A DNA stretch of 64,000 bases from Natrinema zhouii (GCF_013456555.2 NZ_CP059154.1:2914001-2978000); one strand, 5' to 3'; shown: positions 8,889 to 17,942, counted from the stretch's first letter. Numbers and translations: made by a program. The notes: a model not told the origin generated them from the letters alone.

Positions 8889-9170
8889 TTACTCGAGGTC
8901 TGCGACCTCGACTTCGCCGTCGCTCGTGACAGTGACCTGATAGCCACAGAAGGGGAATTCGACGCGGCCGGTCGTTCGCTGTTTGCCGTTCTCCCGGGTT
9001 TCGAAGAGCGAATCGAGCGCTTCCGGATTAATCGCGTTGTAGAGGGCTTCGTATTCGGGCGGCTCGAGGTTAACCGGATCCACGCCTTCACGTTCGGCGA
9101 CGGCTGTAATGACGTCAAAGCTTACTGATTGCGCGACTGTCGCATCCGACCGATCGACTGAGAGTAGCAT
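8889..9170 (-). CDS. HalOD1 domain protein
   Basis: A 93-residue single-domain HalOD1 protein, a putative haloarchaeal signal-output module. Diagnostic features are the start of the domain (VSFDVITAVAEREGVDP), the segment PPEYEALYNAINPEALDSLF, and the closing beta strands (RVEFPFCGYQVTVTSDGEVEV). The ATG at 9168-9170 is preferred because TTTATA lies about 27 bases upstream, the leaderless spacing. A TTG at 9213-9215 would add 15 residues that cross the promoter. No sensor or kinase gene is adjacent, so its signalling partner is unknown. Confidence 0.85.
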   Translation of the reverse strand: MLLSVDRSDATVAQSVSFDVITAVAEREGVDPVNLEPPEYEALYNAINPEALDSLFETRENGKQRTTGRVEFPFCGYQVTVTSDGEVEVADLE

Positions 9171-9193
9171 TGACCGGACTCTTTCATTGATCA

Positions 9194-9203
9194 GGTATAA
9201 ACC
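9194..9203 (-). promoter_or_regulatory. TATA element of the HalOD1 gene
   Basis: On the minus strand GGTTTATACC sits about 25-33 bases before the ATG at 9170, predicting a leaderless transcript. Confidence 0.6.
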
Positions 9204-9388
9204 CTCTGGCCTCAACCCGATCTTGGAGATCAGATCTGGTTGTAAACGCGCACGTATGTACGCTACCGTATTTATTTGCTCTTAATTATGGACTCATCTT
9301 ATTGCATTCGTATAATCTAAAACTGTTCAGGGCCCGACAGTCACCGTACAATCACCGGTTGTAGACGCGAGAAACCGAATCGTCGGCG

Positions 9389-9437
9389 GTAACAAAGCGT
9401 TTTTCATGAATTTCGTTACATGTTCGGCAATAGTTAC
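9389..9437 (+). promoter_or_regulatory. Possible control region of the NnrS-like operon
   Basis: Within 80 bases of the small ORF start are a GTAAC/GTTAC pair (9389-9393 and 9415-9419), the 8-base palindrome TTCATGAA (9403-9410), the half-site ATGTTCG (9420-9426) and a weak TATA-like AATAGTT (9429-9435). The layout, inverted elements directly before the BRE/TATA position, is what an activator such as the haloarchaeal anaerobic regulator NarO would need. The match to the NarO motif as I remember it is only partial. Confidence 0.3.
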
Positions 9438-9467
9438 TGGCGGCTCCGGTTCGTAGTTACACGCACG

Positions 9468-9629
9468 ATGAACCCCTTTTCCAGTAGCCGGTCGGCGACC
9501 GACACTGGCTTCGACGAGGAAGACGAATCCGTCCCGGAGCACGTGCCGGTGCCAGGGCCGTTCCTCGAGGGCCACGACGTTCTCGAGCGCGAGGGGAACA
9601 ACGAGTCGAACGACCGGTCTCCCTTCTGA
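9468..9629 (+). CDS. Small acidic protein coupled to the NnrS-like gene (53 aa)
   Basis: A 53-residue ORF starting at the ATG at 9468 and ending three bases before the start of the NnrS-like gene. It has no hydrophobic segment or cysteine. The composition is acidic, and codon choice is strongly haloarchaeal (GAC, GAG, CTC, GTC, TTC), so I consider it coding. The closeness to the next start implies translational coupling. Function unknown; a small accessory to the downstream membrane protein is the simplest reading. Confidence 0.6.
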   Translation: MNPFSSSRSATDTGFDEEDESVPEHVPVPGPFLEGHDVLEREGNNESNDRSPF

Positions 9630-9632
9630 TCG

Positions 9633-10832
9633 ATGGGTGCAGGAACTGGGACAGCGACCATCTCACGCTGGTCTCGAGCGTTCGTCGCGGTCGGCATCGG
9701 CTTCTTCGTCGCGTGGCAGGTCGCGGTCGCAGTCGGATTTCCGCGAGCGGCGACCGTCCCGCTCGGCGTTTTCGGGTTCGTCTTCCACGTGGTCTTCGGG
9801 AAGGCCTACACGCTCGTCCCGTCGTACTTCGCGCGCGAACTGGCCGTTCCGTCCGCACCGGCGGTCCACCTCCCGTTCGCGCTGCTCGGCACGGTCGGGG
9901 CGTTCGCCGCCGGTGCCGGATTCGGGCCACCGGTCGTCGCCGGCGCGACGAGCTGGCTCCTCGGCTGCCTCGTTTTCGTCGCCACGCTCTGCTGGACCGT
10001 CCGGGATAATCCGACCGGGCGAGAAACCGGTACCGGTGCGGCCAGCGCCCACCGCCGGCGAGTCGACCGACTCGCGAACGCTGCTATCCCGGTCGTCTTC
10101 ACCTACCTGCTCGTCGGTTCGGCGCTTCCCCGGGCAGTGGCACTCGACCTCGAGCCGTCGGCGGTTCCACCGGGACCGGCGACGACACACCTGCTTGCGG
10201 CGGGGGCGGCCGCCGTGCTCGTCTTCGCCGTCGGATTCCGGCTGGTCCCGCGACTGCTGGTCGTCTCGGTTCGGCCGTCCCTCGTCGGAGTCGTGTTGCT
10301 CGCCGGCGTCACCGGCCCCGCACTGCTCGCCGTCGACTTCCGCGGGAGGACGCTCTTTCGTCTCGGCGCCGCGCTGCAGGCGATCGCGTTGCTCGGATTT
10401 GCGATCGCCATCGCCGACCTCGTCCGACGGAGCAACCGCCGCCGGGTCGGCTGGCGAGCGATCCTCGGTGCCGCGGCCTGTGCCGCGCTGGTCGCCCTGC
10501 TGGGACTGACGTTCGCGTTCGCGCCCGCCTCGAGCGTCCCGGCGACCGCCTTCGATGCACACTATCGGCTCGCGATCGGCGGCTTCCTCGGACTGACGAT
10601 CGTCGGCGTCACCTACCACTTCTACCCGCCGGCCGTCGCCTCGACCGCCGGTATCGGCGATCGAACCGCGCGGTGGTCGGTCACGGCGCTACTGGGCGGA
10701 CTGGGACTCGAGGTCAGTGGGTCGCTCGCATCGGTATCGCCGCTCGTGGGGGCGGGACGCTGGCTGTCCCTCCTCGGCGCAGTGCTGTACGCGGCCGTCC
10801 TGTGGACGATCTTTCTCGAGCGGGTGGGCTGA
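9633..10832 (+). CDS. NnrS-like polytopic membrane protein
   Basis: A 399-residue integral membrane protein with about 11-12 hydrophobic helices. Histidine-containing segments (FHVVFGKAYTLVP, HYRLAIGGFLGLTIVGVTYHFYPP) and the arginine in GFRLVPRL resemble the heme-copper NnrS family, which is tied to nitric-oxide or anaerobic metabolism. The assignment rests on these motifs and on topology rather than a full alignment; another heme-binding membrane family is possible. It follows the 53-residue ORF with a three-base gap. No nitrate, nitrite or nitric oxide reductase gene is in the window. Confidence 0.6.
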   Translation: MGAGTGTATISRWSRAFVAVGIGFFVAWQVAVAVGFPRAATVPLGVFGFVFHVVFGKAYTLVPSYFARELAVPSAPAVHLPFALLGTVGAFAAGAGFGPPVVAGATSWLLGCLVFVATLCWTVRDNPTGRETGTGAASAHRRRVDRLANAAIPVVFTYLLVGSALPRAVALDLEPSAVPPGPATTHLLAAGAAAVLVFAVGFRLVPRLLVVSVRPSLVGVVLLAGVTGPALLAVDFRGRTLFRLGAALQAIALLGFAIAIADLVRRSNRRRVGWRAILGAAACAALVALLGLTFAFAPASSVPATAFDAHYRLAIGGFLGLTIVGVTYHFYPPAVASTAGIGDRTARWSVTALLGGLGLEVSGSLASVSPLVGAGRWLSLLGAVLYAAVLWTIFLERVG

Positions 10833-11162
10833 CCGCGGTTCGGCCCGGCTCGGGCTCGCGACGGATCGGCTCGAGCAGCGTTCGAACGATCGTCGCTGGG
10901 ATCCGAGCCGGTTTTCGGTCTTCCGATCTGCGACCGACGCCTTGCAGGTGACCGCCTGACGCTTACGCCGCTCATTCTGGATGGTGGAGTACGCCGGTCG
11001 AGGACGACATCGATGACCGCGAGACGCGGATTCCGAACCGAGCGGACGACGGGGACGGTCGAACCCATCCGCGACCCCGTTCGGACACCGTCGTCCATCA
11101 GTGACGGTACCGATGCGGACCGATCGGTCGAACACGCAGCAAACGACCCCTGATTTCGAACC
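10833..11162. other. Intergenic region before the catalase gene
   Basis: About 330 bases of GC-rich sequence. Open frames here are Arg/Ser-rich shadows, and I see no RNA gene, convincing TATA box or inverted repeat. It should contain the catalase promoter. Confidence 0.45.
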
Positions 11163-13526
11163 ATGCCAGTCGACGATTCAAACCCCGACGACGGACGAGG
11201 CGACCAGCAATCACGGGCGACCGACGGCGGATCGGACGAGCCCGACGTGATCGACGAGCGATCAGATGACGAAGCGACGAACGACGAAGCAGAGCAACGG
11301 GAGGTGGCCGACGGCGGCGCCGCCGACGAGTCGCGGTCCGATTCGGAGTCGGGTCGAGCGGGCACGAGCGACGCCCACGAGGGCGAGACGGACGAGAACA
11401 GCAAGCAAGAGCAGCTCGAGGAGGTCCGCGAGAACGCCGAGGGCGAGCAGTTAACGACCGACCACGGCGTGAAGGTCAGCGACACGGACAACTCCCTGAA
11501 GGCCAGCGAGCGCGGGCCGACGATCATGGAGGACTTCCACTTCCGGGAGAAGATGACCCAGTTCGACCACGAGTCGATCCCGGAACGGGTGGTCCACGCC
11601 CGCGGTTCCGGCGTCCACGGCTACTTCCAGCCATACGAGGACCCCGATCTCGGCGACGAATACGACGACCTCGAGGAGCTGACGAAGGCCAAGGTGCTGA
11701 CCGATCCGGACCAGAAGACCCCCGTATTCACCCGGTTCTCGACGGTCGTCGGCTCGAGGGGATCGGCGGACACCGTGCGGGACGTCCGCGGGTTCGCGAC
11801 GAAGTTCTACACGGAAGAGGGGAACTGGGATCTGGTCGGCAACAACATCCCCGTCTTCTTCATTCAGGACGCGATGGAGTTTCCGGACCTGGTCCACGCG
11901 ATCAAGCCTGAACCCGACGACGCGACACCACAGGCCTCCGCGGCGCACGACACCTTCTGGGACTTCGCCTCCCTGAAGCCCGAAATCACGCACATGATCA
12001 TGTGGGTCCTCTCGGGTCGCGCCCTCCCGCGGGCTTACCGCATGATGCAGGGGTTCGGCGTCCACACCTTCCGGCTGGTCAATGAGGAGGGCGACGCGAA
12101 GTTCGTCAAGTTCCACTGGACGCCCAAGTACGACACCAGCCAGCTCGTCTGGGACGAAACGCAGAAGATCGCCGGCAAGAACCCCGATTTCAACCGAATG
12201 GACCTCTACGATGTCATCGAGGAAGGGTACGAACCCGAGTTCGAACTGGGCGTCCAGATCTTCGACGAGGACGAGGCAGAGGAGTTCGACTTCGACGTCC
12301 TCGATCCGACAAAGATCGTTCCCGAGAGCGAGGTTCCCGTGCAGCCGATCGGGAAGATGGTTCTGAACGAGACGCCGGACAACTTCTTCGCGGAGGTCGA
12401 ACAGGTCGCGTTCCACCCCGGCAACGTCGTCCCCGGCATCGACTTCTCGAACGACCCGCTCCTGCAGGGCCGGCTGTTCTCCTATCAGGACACGCAGCTC
12501 AACCGCTTCGGCAGCGCCAACTGGGACGAGATCCCGATCAACCGACCGATCGCCGAACGGCACAACAACCAGCGGGCCGGCTTCATGCGCCAGGAAATCA
12601 ACGAGGGCAAAGCGTCGTACAAACCTAACTCCATCGGCGACGACCAGCCCGAGGAGGCCCCCGAAGGCGAGGGCGGTTACGAGCACTACGCCGAGAAGAT
12701 ATCCGGCGAGAAGATCCGCAATCGCAGCGAGAGCTTCATGGAGCACTTCGACCAAGCGCGGCTGTTCTGGAACAGCATGACTGAGCCCGAGAAGCAGAAC
12801 ATCGTCGACGCCGCCCACTTCGAACTCGGGAAGGTCGACCGCATGGAGATCCGCGAGCGGATGGTCTACGACCTGTTCAACAACGTCGACCACGAGTTCG
12901 CGAAACGCGTCGCCGAGGGGATCGGCGTCGAACCGCCCGAGGAACCCGGCGACCAGATGCCGACCCACGGCCGCGAGGACTCGCGCTTGAGCATCGAGCA
13001 ACGGCGCGACGCCGACTCCATCGAGACCCGCAAGATCGCCGTCCTCGTCGACGACGGCTACGACAGCGACCACCTCGAGACGATCCGGTCGACGCTGCAG
13101 GACGAGGGCGCACGCGTCAAGATCGTCTCGAAACTGCTCGGTGACAGGGAAGCCGAGAACGGCTCCACGGTCGAAGCCGACAAGAGCCACGTCACCACCG
13201 AGTCAGTGCTGTTCGACGCCGTCTACGTCCCCGGTGGTGAGGACAGTGTCGACGCCCTGCTCGAGCAGGGCGAGGCCAAGCACTTCGTCGCGGAGATGTT
13301 CAAACACAAAAAGCCGATCGCCGCCGCCGGCAAGGGTACCGAGCTGCTCGAGGCCGTCGAACTGACGGGCGTCGACGCGGCGAGCGATCGGGAGGGAGTC
13401 GTCTCCGAACAGGGCGTCGTGATGGATCCCAACGGCGAGGACCTCGAGTCGTTCGCCGAGGAGTTCGTCGACGCGATCGCCCAGCACCGTCACTGGGAGC
13501 GCGAACCGACGGAAGTGGCGGCGTGA
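11163..13526 (+). CDS. katE: Large-subunit (HPII-type) catalase with C-terminal DJ-1/PfpI-like domain
   Basis: A heme catalase that removes hydrogen peroxide. The 787 residues comprise an acidic, probably disordered N-terminus (about 1-100), the catalase barrel, and a flavodoxin-like C-terminal domain starting near residue 620 (KIAVLVDDGYDSDHLETI). Active-site segments visible are RVVHARGSGVHGYF (distal His), FTRFSTVVGSRGS, NNIPVFFIQDA, and the proximal heme-Tyr segment RLFSYQDTQLNRFG. The C-terminal domain is the usual mark of large-subunit clade-2 catalases; E. coli KatE is about 750 residues. The acidic N-terminus is the haloarchaeal addition. It is monocistronic. Confidence 0.95.
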   Translation: MPVDDSNPDDGRGDQQSRATDGGSDEPDVIDERSDDEATNDEAEQREVADGGAADESRSDSESGRAGTSDAHEGETDENSKQEQLEEVRENAEGEQLTTDHGVKVSDTDNSLKASERGPTIMEDFHFREKMTQFDHESIPERVVHARGSGVHGYFQPYEDPDLGDEYDDLEELTKAKVLTDPDQKTPVFTRFSTVVGSRGSADTVRDVRGFATKFYTEEGNWDLVGNNIPVFFIQDAMEFPDLVHAIKPEPDDATPQASAAHDTFWDFASLKPEITHMIMWVLSGRALPRAYRMMQGFGVHTFRLVNEEGDAKFVKFHWTPKYDTSQLVWDETQKIAGKNPDFNRMDLYDVIEEGYEPEFELGVQIFDEDEAEEFDFDVLDPTKIVPESEVPVQPIGKMVLNETPDNFFAEVEQVAFHPGNVVPGIDFSNDPLLQGRLFSYQDTQLNRFGSANWDEIPINRPIAERHNNQRAGFMRQEINEGKASYKPNSIGDDQPEEAPEGEGGYEHYAEKISGEKIRNRSESFMEHFDQARLFWNSMTEPEKQNIVDAAHFELGKVDRMEIRERMVYDLFNNVDHEFAKRVAEGIGVEPPEEPGDQMPTHGREDSRLSIEQRRDADSIETRKIAVLVDDGYDSDHLETIRSTLQDEGARVKIVSKLLGDREAENGSTVEADKSHVTTESVLFDAVYVPGGEDSVDALLEQGEAKHFVAEMFKHKKPIAAAGKGTELLEAVELTGVDAASDREGVVSEQGVVMDPNGEDLESFAEEFVDAIAQHRHWEREPTEVAA

Positions 13527-13622
13527 CTGCTTCGAACGCGATCGCCTGACGGCGACCGGCAGTCGCGGCGGTTTGCGGTCCTCGATTCTACGGACCTCGA
13601 GCGTCTCGACGGCGAACACCGG

Positions 13623-14894
13623 TCACTCGCTGGCCTCGGCCCGCTTCTCGAGCCAGCGGACGGCGGGGGTCGCGGTGATCCCGTGGACGACGATGGAGAT
13701 GAGCACGACGGCCCCGACGGTGGCCCACAGGAGATCGGCATCGGGGAACGCGGCTTCGTTCAGTCCGTGTGCGAGGTAGTAGAACGAGCCGATCCCCCGG
13801 ATGCCGAAGAAGGCGATCGTCGCCCGTTCGGCGGGGTCGCGGTCGAAGCCGACAAATCCAATGAGACCGGCGAGCGGACGGACGAGGAACACGATCGCGA
13901 CCGCCGCGACGATCGCCTCGAGCGTGAGCGACTCGAGGAGTCCGCCGACGATCGCACCGCCGAAAAAGAGCATGATGAAGGCCATCATCACCTGCTCGGC
14001 GAACTCGCTCACCTCGTGGAGCGACCGGTTGTAGTCGTGCGATCGCTCGTAGTGGTGGACCATCAGCGCTGCGACGAAGACCGCGATGAAGCCGTAGGCA
14101 CCGACGAGTTCGGTCGCCCCGTAGACGAGGAGGGTGCCGGCGATCGCCTCGAGCCCCTGGACCGACTCCGCGACGGGGGTGTCGGGCTCCGTGGCGAAGA
14201 CGAGACGCGCGGTCAGATAGCCGAGGATGATGCCGACGATGACGCCGACGACGATCCGATAGCCGACGTCGACGAGAAGCCACTCGCCGATCCAGTTGGC
14301 GGGGGCGAATCCGACGAGTGCGATCGCGATCGCCAGATTGGTGAACGGGAACGCGAGCCCGTCGTTCAGCCCCGCTTCGGAGGTGAGCGCGAATCGAACC
14401 TCGTCTTCCCCGCCGGCTGCCTCCTCGAGACCTTCTTCCTCGCTGCCCATTCCCGGACCGCCGACCTGGACTTCCGACGCCAACACCGGATCGGTCGGCG
14501 CGATGCACGCACCCAGCAAAACTGCAGTCGGGATGCCGAGACCGACCCATCGACCGAACAGCGCCGCTCCGACGATCGACAGCGGCATCGTAATCGCGAG
14601 TAATCGCCACGTCGACGCCCACGCGCGGAGCCCCGGAACCCGATCGATCTTCAGTCCGACGCCCATCAGGGCGATGATGACGCCCAGCTCCGCGAGGTGT
14701 TCCGTCGTCGTCCCCTGCTCAAGCGGATCCGGCGGCGGGAGCCCGATCGGCAGCCCGAAGGCGAGCATGCCGAGGGCGACGAAGAACACCGGCATCGAGA
14801 CGGCACGATCCGACACGAACCGCGGGAGCACGGCGACGCCGAACAGGGCGACACCGATTACGACCAGGCCGACGTTGTACAGCTCAAGGGCCAT
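13623..14894 (-). CDS. CPA1-family cation/proton antiporter (NhaP-like)
   Basis: A 423-residue membrane protein with about 12 helices that should exchange Na+ or K+ for H+. Diagnostic CPA1 segments are APTDPVLASEVQV (helix with conserved Thr-Asp) and SEAGLNDGLAFPF (the Asn-Asp pair of the ion site), with FFGIRGIGSFYYL near the C-terminus. An acidic insert (SEEEGLEEAAGGEDE) separates two of the core helices. No long cytosolic regulatory tail is present. It converges with the catalase gene. Ion specificity cannot be decided from sequence. Confidence 0.9.
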   Translation of the reverse strand: MALELYNVGLVVIGVALFGVAVLPRFVSDRAVSMPVFFVALGMLAFGLPIGLPPPDPLEQGTTTEHLAELGVIIALMGVGLKIDRVPGLRAWASTWRLLAITMPLSIVGAALFGRWVGLGIPTAVLLGACIAPTDPVLASEVQVGGPGMGSEEEGLEEAAGGEDEVRFALTSEAGLNDGLAFPFTNLAIAIALVGFAPANWIGEWLLVDVGYRIVVGVIVGIILGYLTARLVFATEPDTPVAESVQGLEAIAGTLLVYGATELVGAYGFIAVFVAALMVHHYERSHDYNRSLHEVSEFAEQVMMAFIMLFFGGAIVGGLLESLTLEAIVAAVAIVFLVRPLAGLIGFVGFDRDPAERATIAFFGIRGIGSFYYLAHGLNEAAFPDADLLWATVGAVVLISIVVHGITATPAVRWLEKRAEASE

Positions 14895-15132
14895 CTGGGA
14901 CGGGCTTCCCTACGACCAATCACTTCTTTATCTCCATGCCGGCGTTTGCGTCGTTGGTCGCCGGCAGTCCGGCAATCTCCAGCCGTTCGCTTCGACGGGG
15001 ACGACCAAGGGACGTTACGGATACGGGTTCCCACTGATGCCAATAAAATATCCGAATTCGACGCCGGAGGACACTCGAGAGTGACGATCACCGCGCTCCG
15101 CGACGACGGCCTGCGACGCGAGTTCACGACGG

Positions 15133-15999
15133 TCAGGCGCTCTCTCGCTGAACGAGGAGCACGCCCGCGACGACGAGTGCGCCGCCGACGACCGTCACCG
15201 CCGTGACGGGCTCTCCCAACACGAGCGCACCGAGTGCGACCGTGACGCCCGGCTCCGCGGTGCTGATTATGCTTCCCCGGCTCGCGCCGACCTTCGCGAT
15301 GCCGGCGAAGAAGCTGAGGACGGGGATCGCCGTCCCGAAAACACCGACGCCGACGGCGATTCCCCAGGCGGCGACGCCGTCCGGCGTCGAGAGCGTCCCC
15401 GTTCCGAGCCCGAACCCGACGAAGGTTGCGGCCGCACTGGGGAGAACGAACGCCGTGAGCGTCTCGGCGTCGACCGTCGCGAGCGCCCGCTGGCTCGCGA
15501 TGATGTACAGCGAGTATGCGAGCGCCGCGCCGAGCACGATCACGACGCCCCGCGGATCGACGCCGGCGGGATCCGCACCGGTGATGAGCGCGACGCCGCC
15601 GAGCGAGAGGGCGAGTGAGATCACCACGGTCGTCGTCACTCGGTCAGGGTTCGCGACGACGACGAGACAGACCACGAGCGCCGGGTAGGTGTAGAGCACG
15701 ATCGACACCATTCCGGCCGTCAGGAACTCGAGACCGAGGAAGTAGAGCCCGCTCTGGGCGGCGTAGCCGACCCCGCCGAGGGTGAGCGCGACCGCCAGCG
15801 GTCGGCCGGAGAGTACACGCGTCCGTCCCCGAAGCCAGCGGACGGCCCAGACGAAGACCGTCGCGATGCCGAACCGGAGCGCGAGTACCGTCGGGATCGA
15901 AAGCCCCTCCTCCGCGGCGAGGACGCCGAAGATACCGAGCGTCCCGAACCCGATTGCGGAGACGAGTACGAGCGCGATGCCAACCGTTTCGTCGTCCAT
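15133..15999 (-). CDS. EamA/DMT-superfamily transporter
   Basis: A 288-residue membrane protein with ten predicted helices in two EamA repeats, the standard drug/metabolite exporter architecture. Typical segments are LVSAIGFGTLGIFG at the start, GGVGYAAQSGLYFLGL at the end of repeat 1, and ALGALVLGEPVTAVTVVGGALVVAGVLLV at the C-terminus. The ATG at 15997-15999 begins just before helix 1. Upstream in-frame codons encode an Arg-rich extension that is not typical. The substrate is unknown. Confidence 0.85.
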   Translation of the reverse strand: MDDETVGIALVLVSAIGFGTLGIFGVLAAEEGLSIPTVLALRFGIATVFVWAVRWLRGRTRVLSGRPLAVALTLGGVGYAAQSGLYFLGLEFLTAGMVSIVLYTYPALVVCLVVVANPDRVTTTVVISLALSLGGVALITGADPAGVDPRGVVIVLGAALAYSLYIIASQRALATVDAETLTAFVLPSAAATFVGFGLGTGTLSTPDGVAAWGIAVGVGVFGTAIPVLSFFAGIAKVGASRGSIISTAEPGVTVALGALVLGEPVTAVTVVGGALVVAGVLLVQRESA

Positions 16000-16158
16000 A
16001 CGCTGCGACTGCCGCACTCCCTCGAAAAGCCATTGACTCGAGCCCGAACCGAAGCCGAGGATCGGGGGACGCGACACGGGCCGCCGGAAACGGTTCCCCA
16101 CACGCTGCCGGCGTTTGCAGAACGAATCCATTTGTCGCGAGACGACGAGGTCACGTGC

Positions 16159-16761
16159 ATGGATCGGAACGCGTCGAGGGACGGAAGCGAGCTGCTATCG
16201 CGGCGGCGACTCCTGCAGACGGGAGCGGTGACTGCGTCCCTCGGACTCGCCGGCTGCATCGAGGAGATGGGAACGGAGTTCCCCAAGAACACGGAGTGGC
16301 CGGTCTCGGAGTACGTCCCCGACCTCCCCGTCGAGGAACGAAGCGCGATCCTCGAGGAGCGGATCCCGGAGCTCGCGGGGGCCGAGATCACCGATCCCGA
16401 GGAGCTCGCGTCCACGCTCGAGGAGTACGAGATGGCCGTCGAATCGGTCGAACGCGACCGAGACGTGCTGACGCTCGAGTACGTTAATACGGATCGCGAC
16501 GACGAGGGGAACGTCCACGACGTCGCCCTGCTCGCGGGCGGCTACGCGGCGCTGGTCGATGCCGGCTACGATGCCGTCGCCCTGGGTGCGACGATCCTCG
16601 ACGACGCACCCGCGTCGTACGGGTCGGTGACGGTCGAGACGCCCCACGCGGAGGAGTACAACGCGGGCGAACTGACCGCCGCCGAGTACGGCGAACTGGT
16701 CGTGTCGACGATCGAATCCCAGCGATACGAGCCGGAGGTCAACGTCTCCCCCGAGGAGTAG
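16159..16761 (+). CDS. Tat-exported lipoprotein, unknown function
   Basis: A 200-residue secreted protein. The N-terminus carries a twin-arginine motif (SRRRLLQTG) and a lipobox ending LAGC near residue 33, so it should be exported folded and lipid-anchored outside the cell. The mature part is acidic, with a possible alpha/beta fold (VLTLEYVNTDRDDEGNVHDV, ALLAGGYAALVDAGYDA). I do not recognise the domain. The ATG at 16159 gives a Tat signal of normal length; the longer in-frame extension upstream does not. Confidence 0.75.
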   Translation: MDRNASRDGSELLSRRRLLQTGAVTASLGLAGCIEEMGTEFPKNTEWPVSEYVPDLPVEERSAILEERIPELAGAEITDPEELASTLEEYEMAVESVERDRDVLTLEYVNTDRDDEGNVHDVALLAGGYAALVDAGYDAVALGATILDDAPASYGSVTVETPHAEEYNAGELTAAEYGELVVSTIESQRYEPEVNVSPEE

Positions 16762-16936
16762 GTGATCGCTTCCGTCTCGATGTCGTCCGTTCCCAGCGTA
16801 GCTTCCGCTGGCCCCCTCACTCGACTCGAGCGCGCCCACGAGTACGGTCGCCGCGAAGCCGGCTACTAGCCGCCACCTTCACCCGAACCGGTTCGGGAGG
16901 AAGCGTTTGCTCGCTCGAGTCGTACGCTCACCTCCA

Positions 16937-17386
16937 ATGGACGCCGATCAAGCGACGAGCGCCGCCGACCAGCAACCGGCCCCAACGGTCAGCGGAGAGA
17001 CCGAATCGACGAACCGAACGCTCGAAACGACGACCGTCACCGTCCGCTGTACCGGCCACGTCCGCGATGCAGTCGGGGCACACGAACTCGAGTTCCGCTT
17101 TGAGGGCAACCGACTCCGGGACTTCCTCGAGTCGTTCTTCGACGAGTACGACCTCGAGGACATGCTCATCGCCGAAACCGAAGCGGACGCGACCCACAGC
17201 GGCTGGGCACCGGTGCCCGACGACCTGCCCGGAACCTGGCGGAAGAACCCGGAGGGCGAGCAGACCAGGCCGTACGCTCGCGTCTGCATCAACGGTCACT
17301 TCAACGAACACCTCGGCGGGTTCGAGGCGGAGCTGACGGACGGTGACCGTGTCGCCCTGCTCTACCCGTTCATTTTCTGTTGTTGA
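16937..17386 (+). CDS. MoaD/ThiS-like beta-grasp protein with Cys-Cys C-terminus
   Basis: A 149-residue protein with a disordered, Thr/Ser-rich N-terminus (1-38) and a ubiquitin-like beta-grasp domain (TVTVRCTGHVRDAVGAHELE, then LRDFLESFFDEYDLEDMLI, RVCINGHFN and DGDRVALLYPF). In MoaD, ThiS and SAMP proteins the chain ends in Gly-Gly, which is adenylated and thiocarboxylated. Here it ends FCC, with no Gly-Gly in any frame just downstream, so classical sulfur carriage or conjugation looks impossible. It may be a partner of a metalloenzyme. The ATG at 16937 is preferred over a start 10 codons upstream. The next gene on the strand is the broken CGCGG peptide gene. Confidence 0.75.
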   Translation: MDADQATSAADQQPAPTVSGETESTNRTLETTTVTVRCTGHVRDAVGAHELEFRFEGNRLRDFLESFFDEYDLEDMLIAETEADATHSGWAPVPDDLPGTWRKNPEGEQTRPYARVCINGHFNEHLGGFEAELTDGDRVALLYPFIFCC

Positions 17387-17534
17387 CCGTGGTGTCGTCC
17401 GTCGAGAGCGACGATCCGACACCGGAGCAGCCGAGGGCGGTACCGGTGCCGATCGGACCGATGGCAACGCGACGGAGACGAGGCCGAACCCGTTCGGCTC
17501 AGCGCTTCGGCTCGTCCGGTGCCGAGTCGGAACT

Positions 17535-17839
17535 ATGACCGAAGACGTCTCCGGCGTCGAACCCGTCACGCGGAGCCAGCACGACGCCTCGTGGTCGGCG
17601 AACCTTGAGGGCCCGAACACGCTGCGGATCGGGAGCTGCTCTTCGAGCAGTCGAAAGACGCGGTCGATGCGACGACGGCCGGCTCTCACGTCAACCTCGT
17701 TACCCACGGTGACCACAGCCGCCCTGAAACGTCTCTCTGGGACGAACTCGAGGCCGTGTTCGATCGCGTCCGGCTCGAGTACGTCGACCGGTGTGGCTGT
17801 GGCGGACACGTGACCCGCGTCCACGTGGGAAGCGAGTGA
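17535..17839 (+). pseudogene. CGCGG-type putative rSAM-modified peptide gene with one frameshift
   Basis: The first frame encodes an N-terminus with HDASWSANLEG up to LRIG (to about 17632). A different frame from 17633 encodes LLFEQSKDAVDATTAGSHVN, then LVTHGDHSRPETSLWDELEA, and finally YVDRCGCGGHVTRVHV before TGA. Joining them needs one extra base near 17629-17633 (within ATCGGGAGCTG) and gives about 101 residues. This matches my memory of the small haloarchaeal family named for a CGCGG motif and annotated as a putative radical-SAM-modified peptide. All the rest is intact, so the lesion is recent, a sequencing error in a G run, or recoding. No radical SAM gene is in the window. Confidence 0.75.
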
Positions 17840-17942
17840 GGGGCTCCGGTGGAGCTCCGCGACGGACAAATCGAAGGACAGCCCGCGAATCCTTGCAATC
17901 GTCAGCCGGAGGGCTATCTGGGCCCGTTTATTAGGAACGACA

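Noticed and set aside
11451..13190. Long minus-strand frame opposite the catalase
   Set aside because: Antisense shadow; the plus-strand frame has unmistakable catalase motifs.
17343..17534. A frameshift restoring a Gly-Gly end to the MoaD-like protein
   Set aside because: Neither alternative frame downstream of the Cys-Cys codons gives a Gly-Gly or further beta-grasp sequence before a stop.
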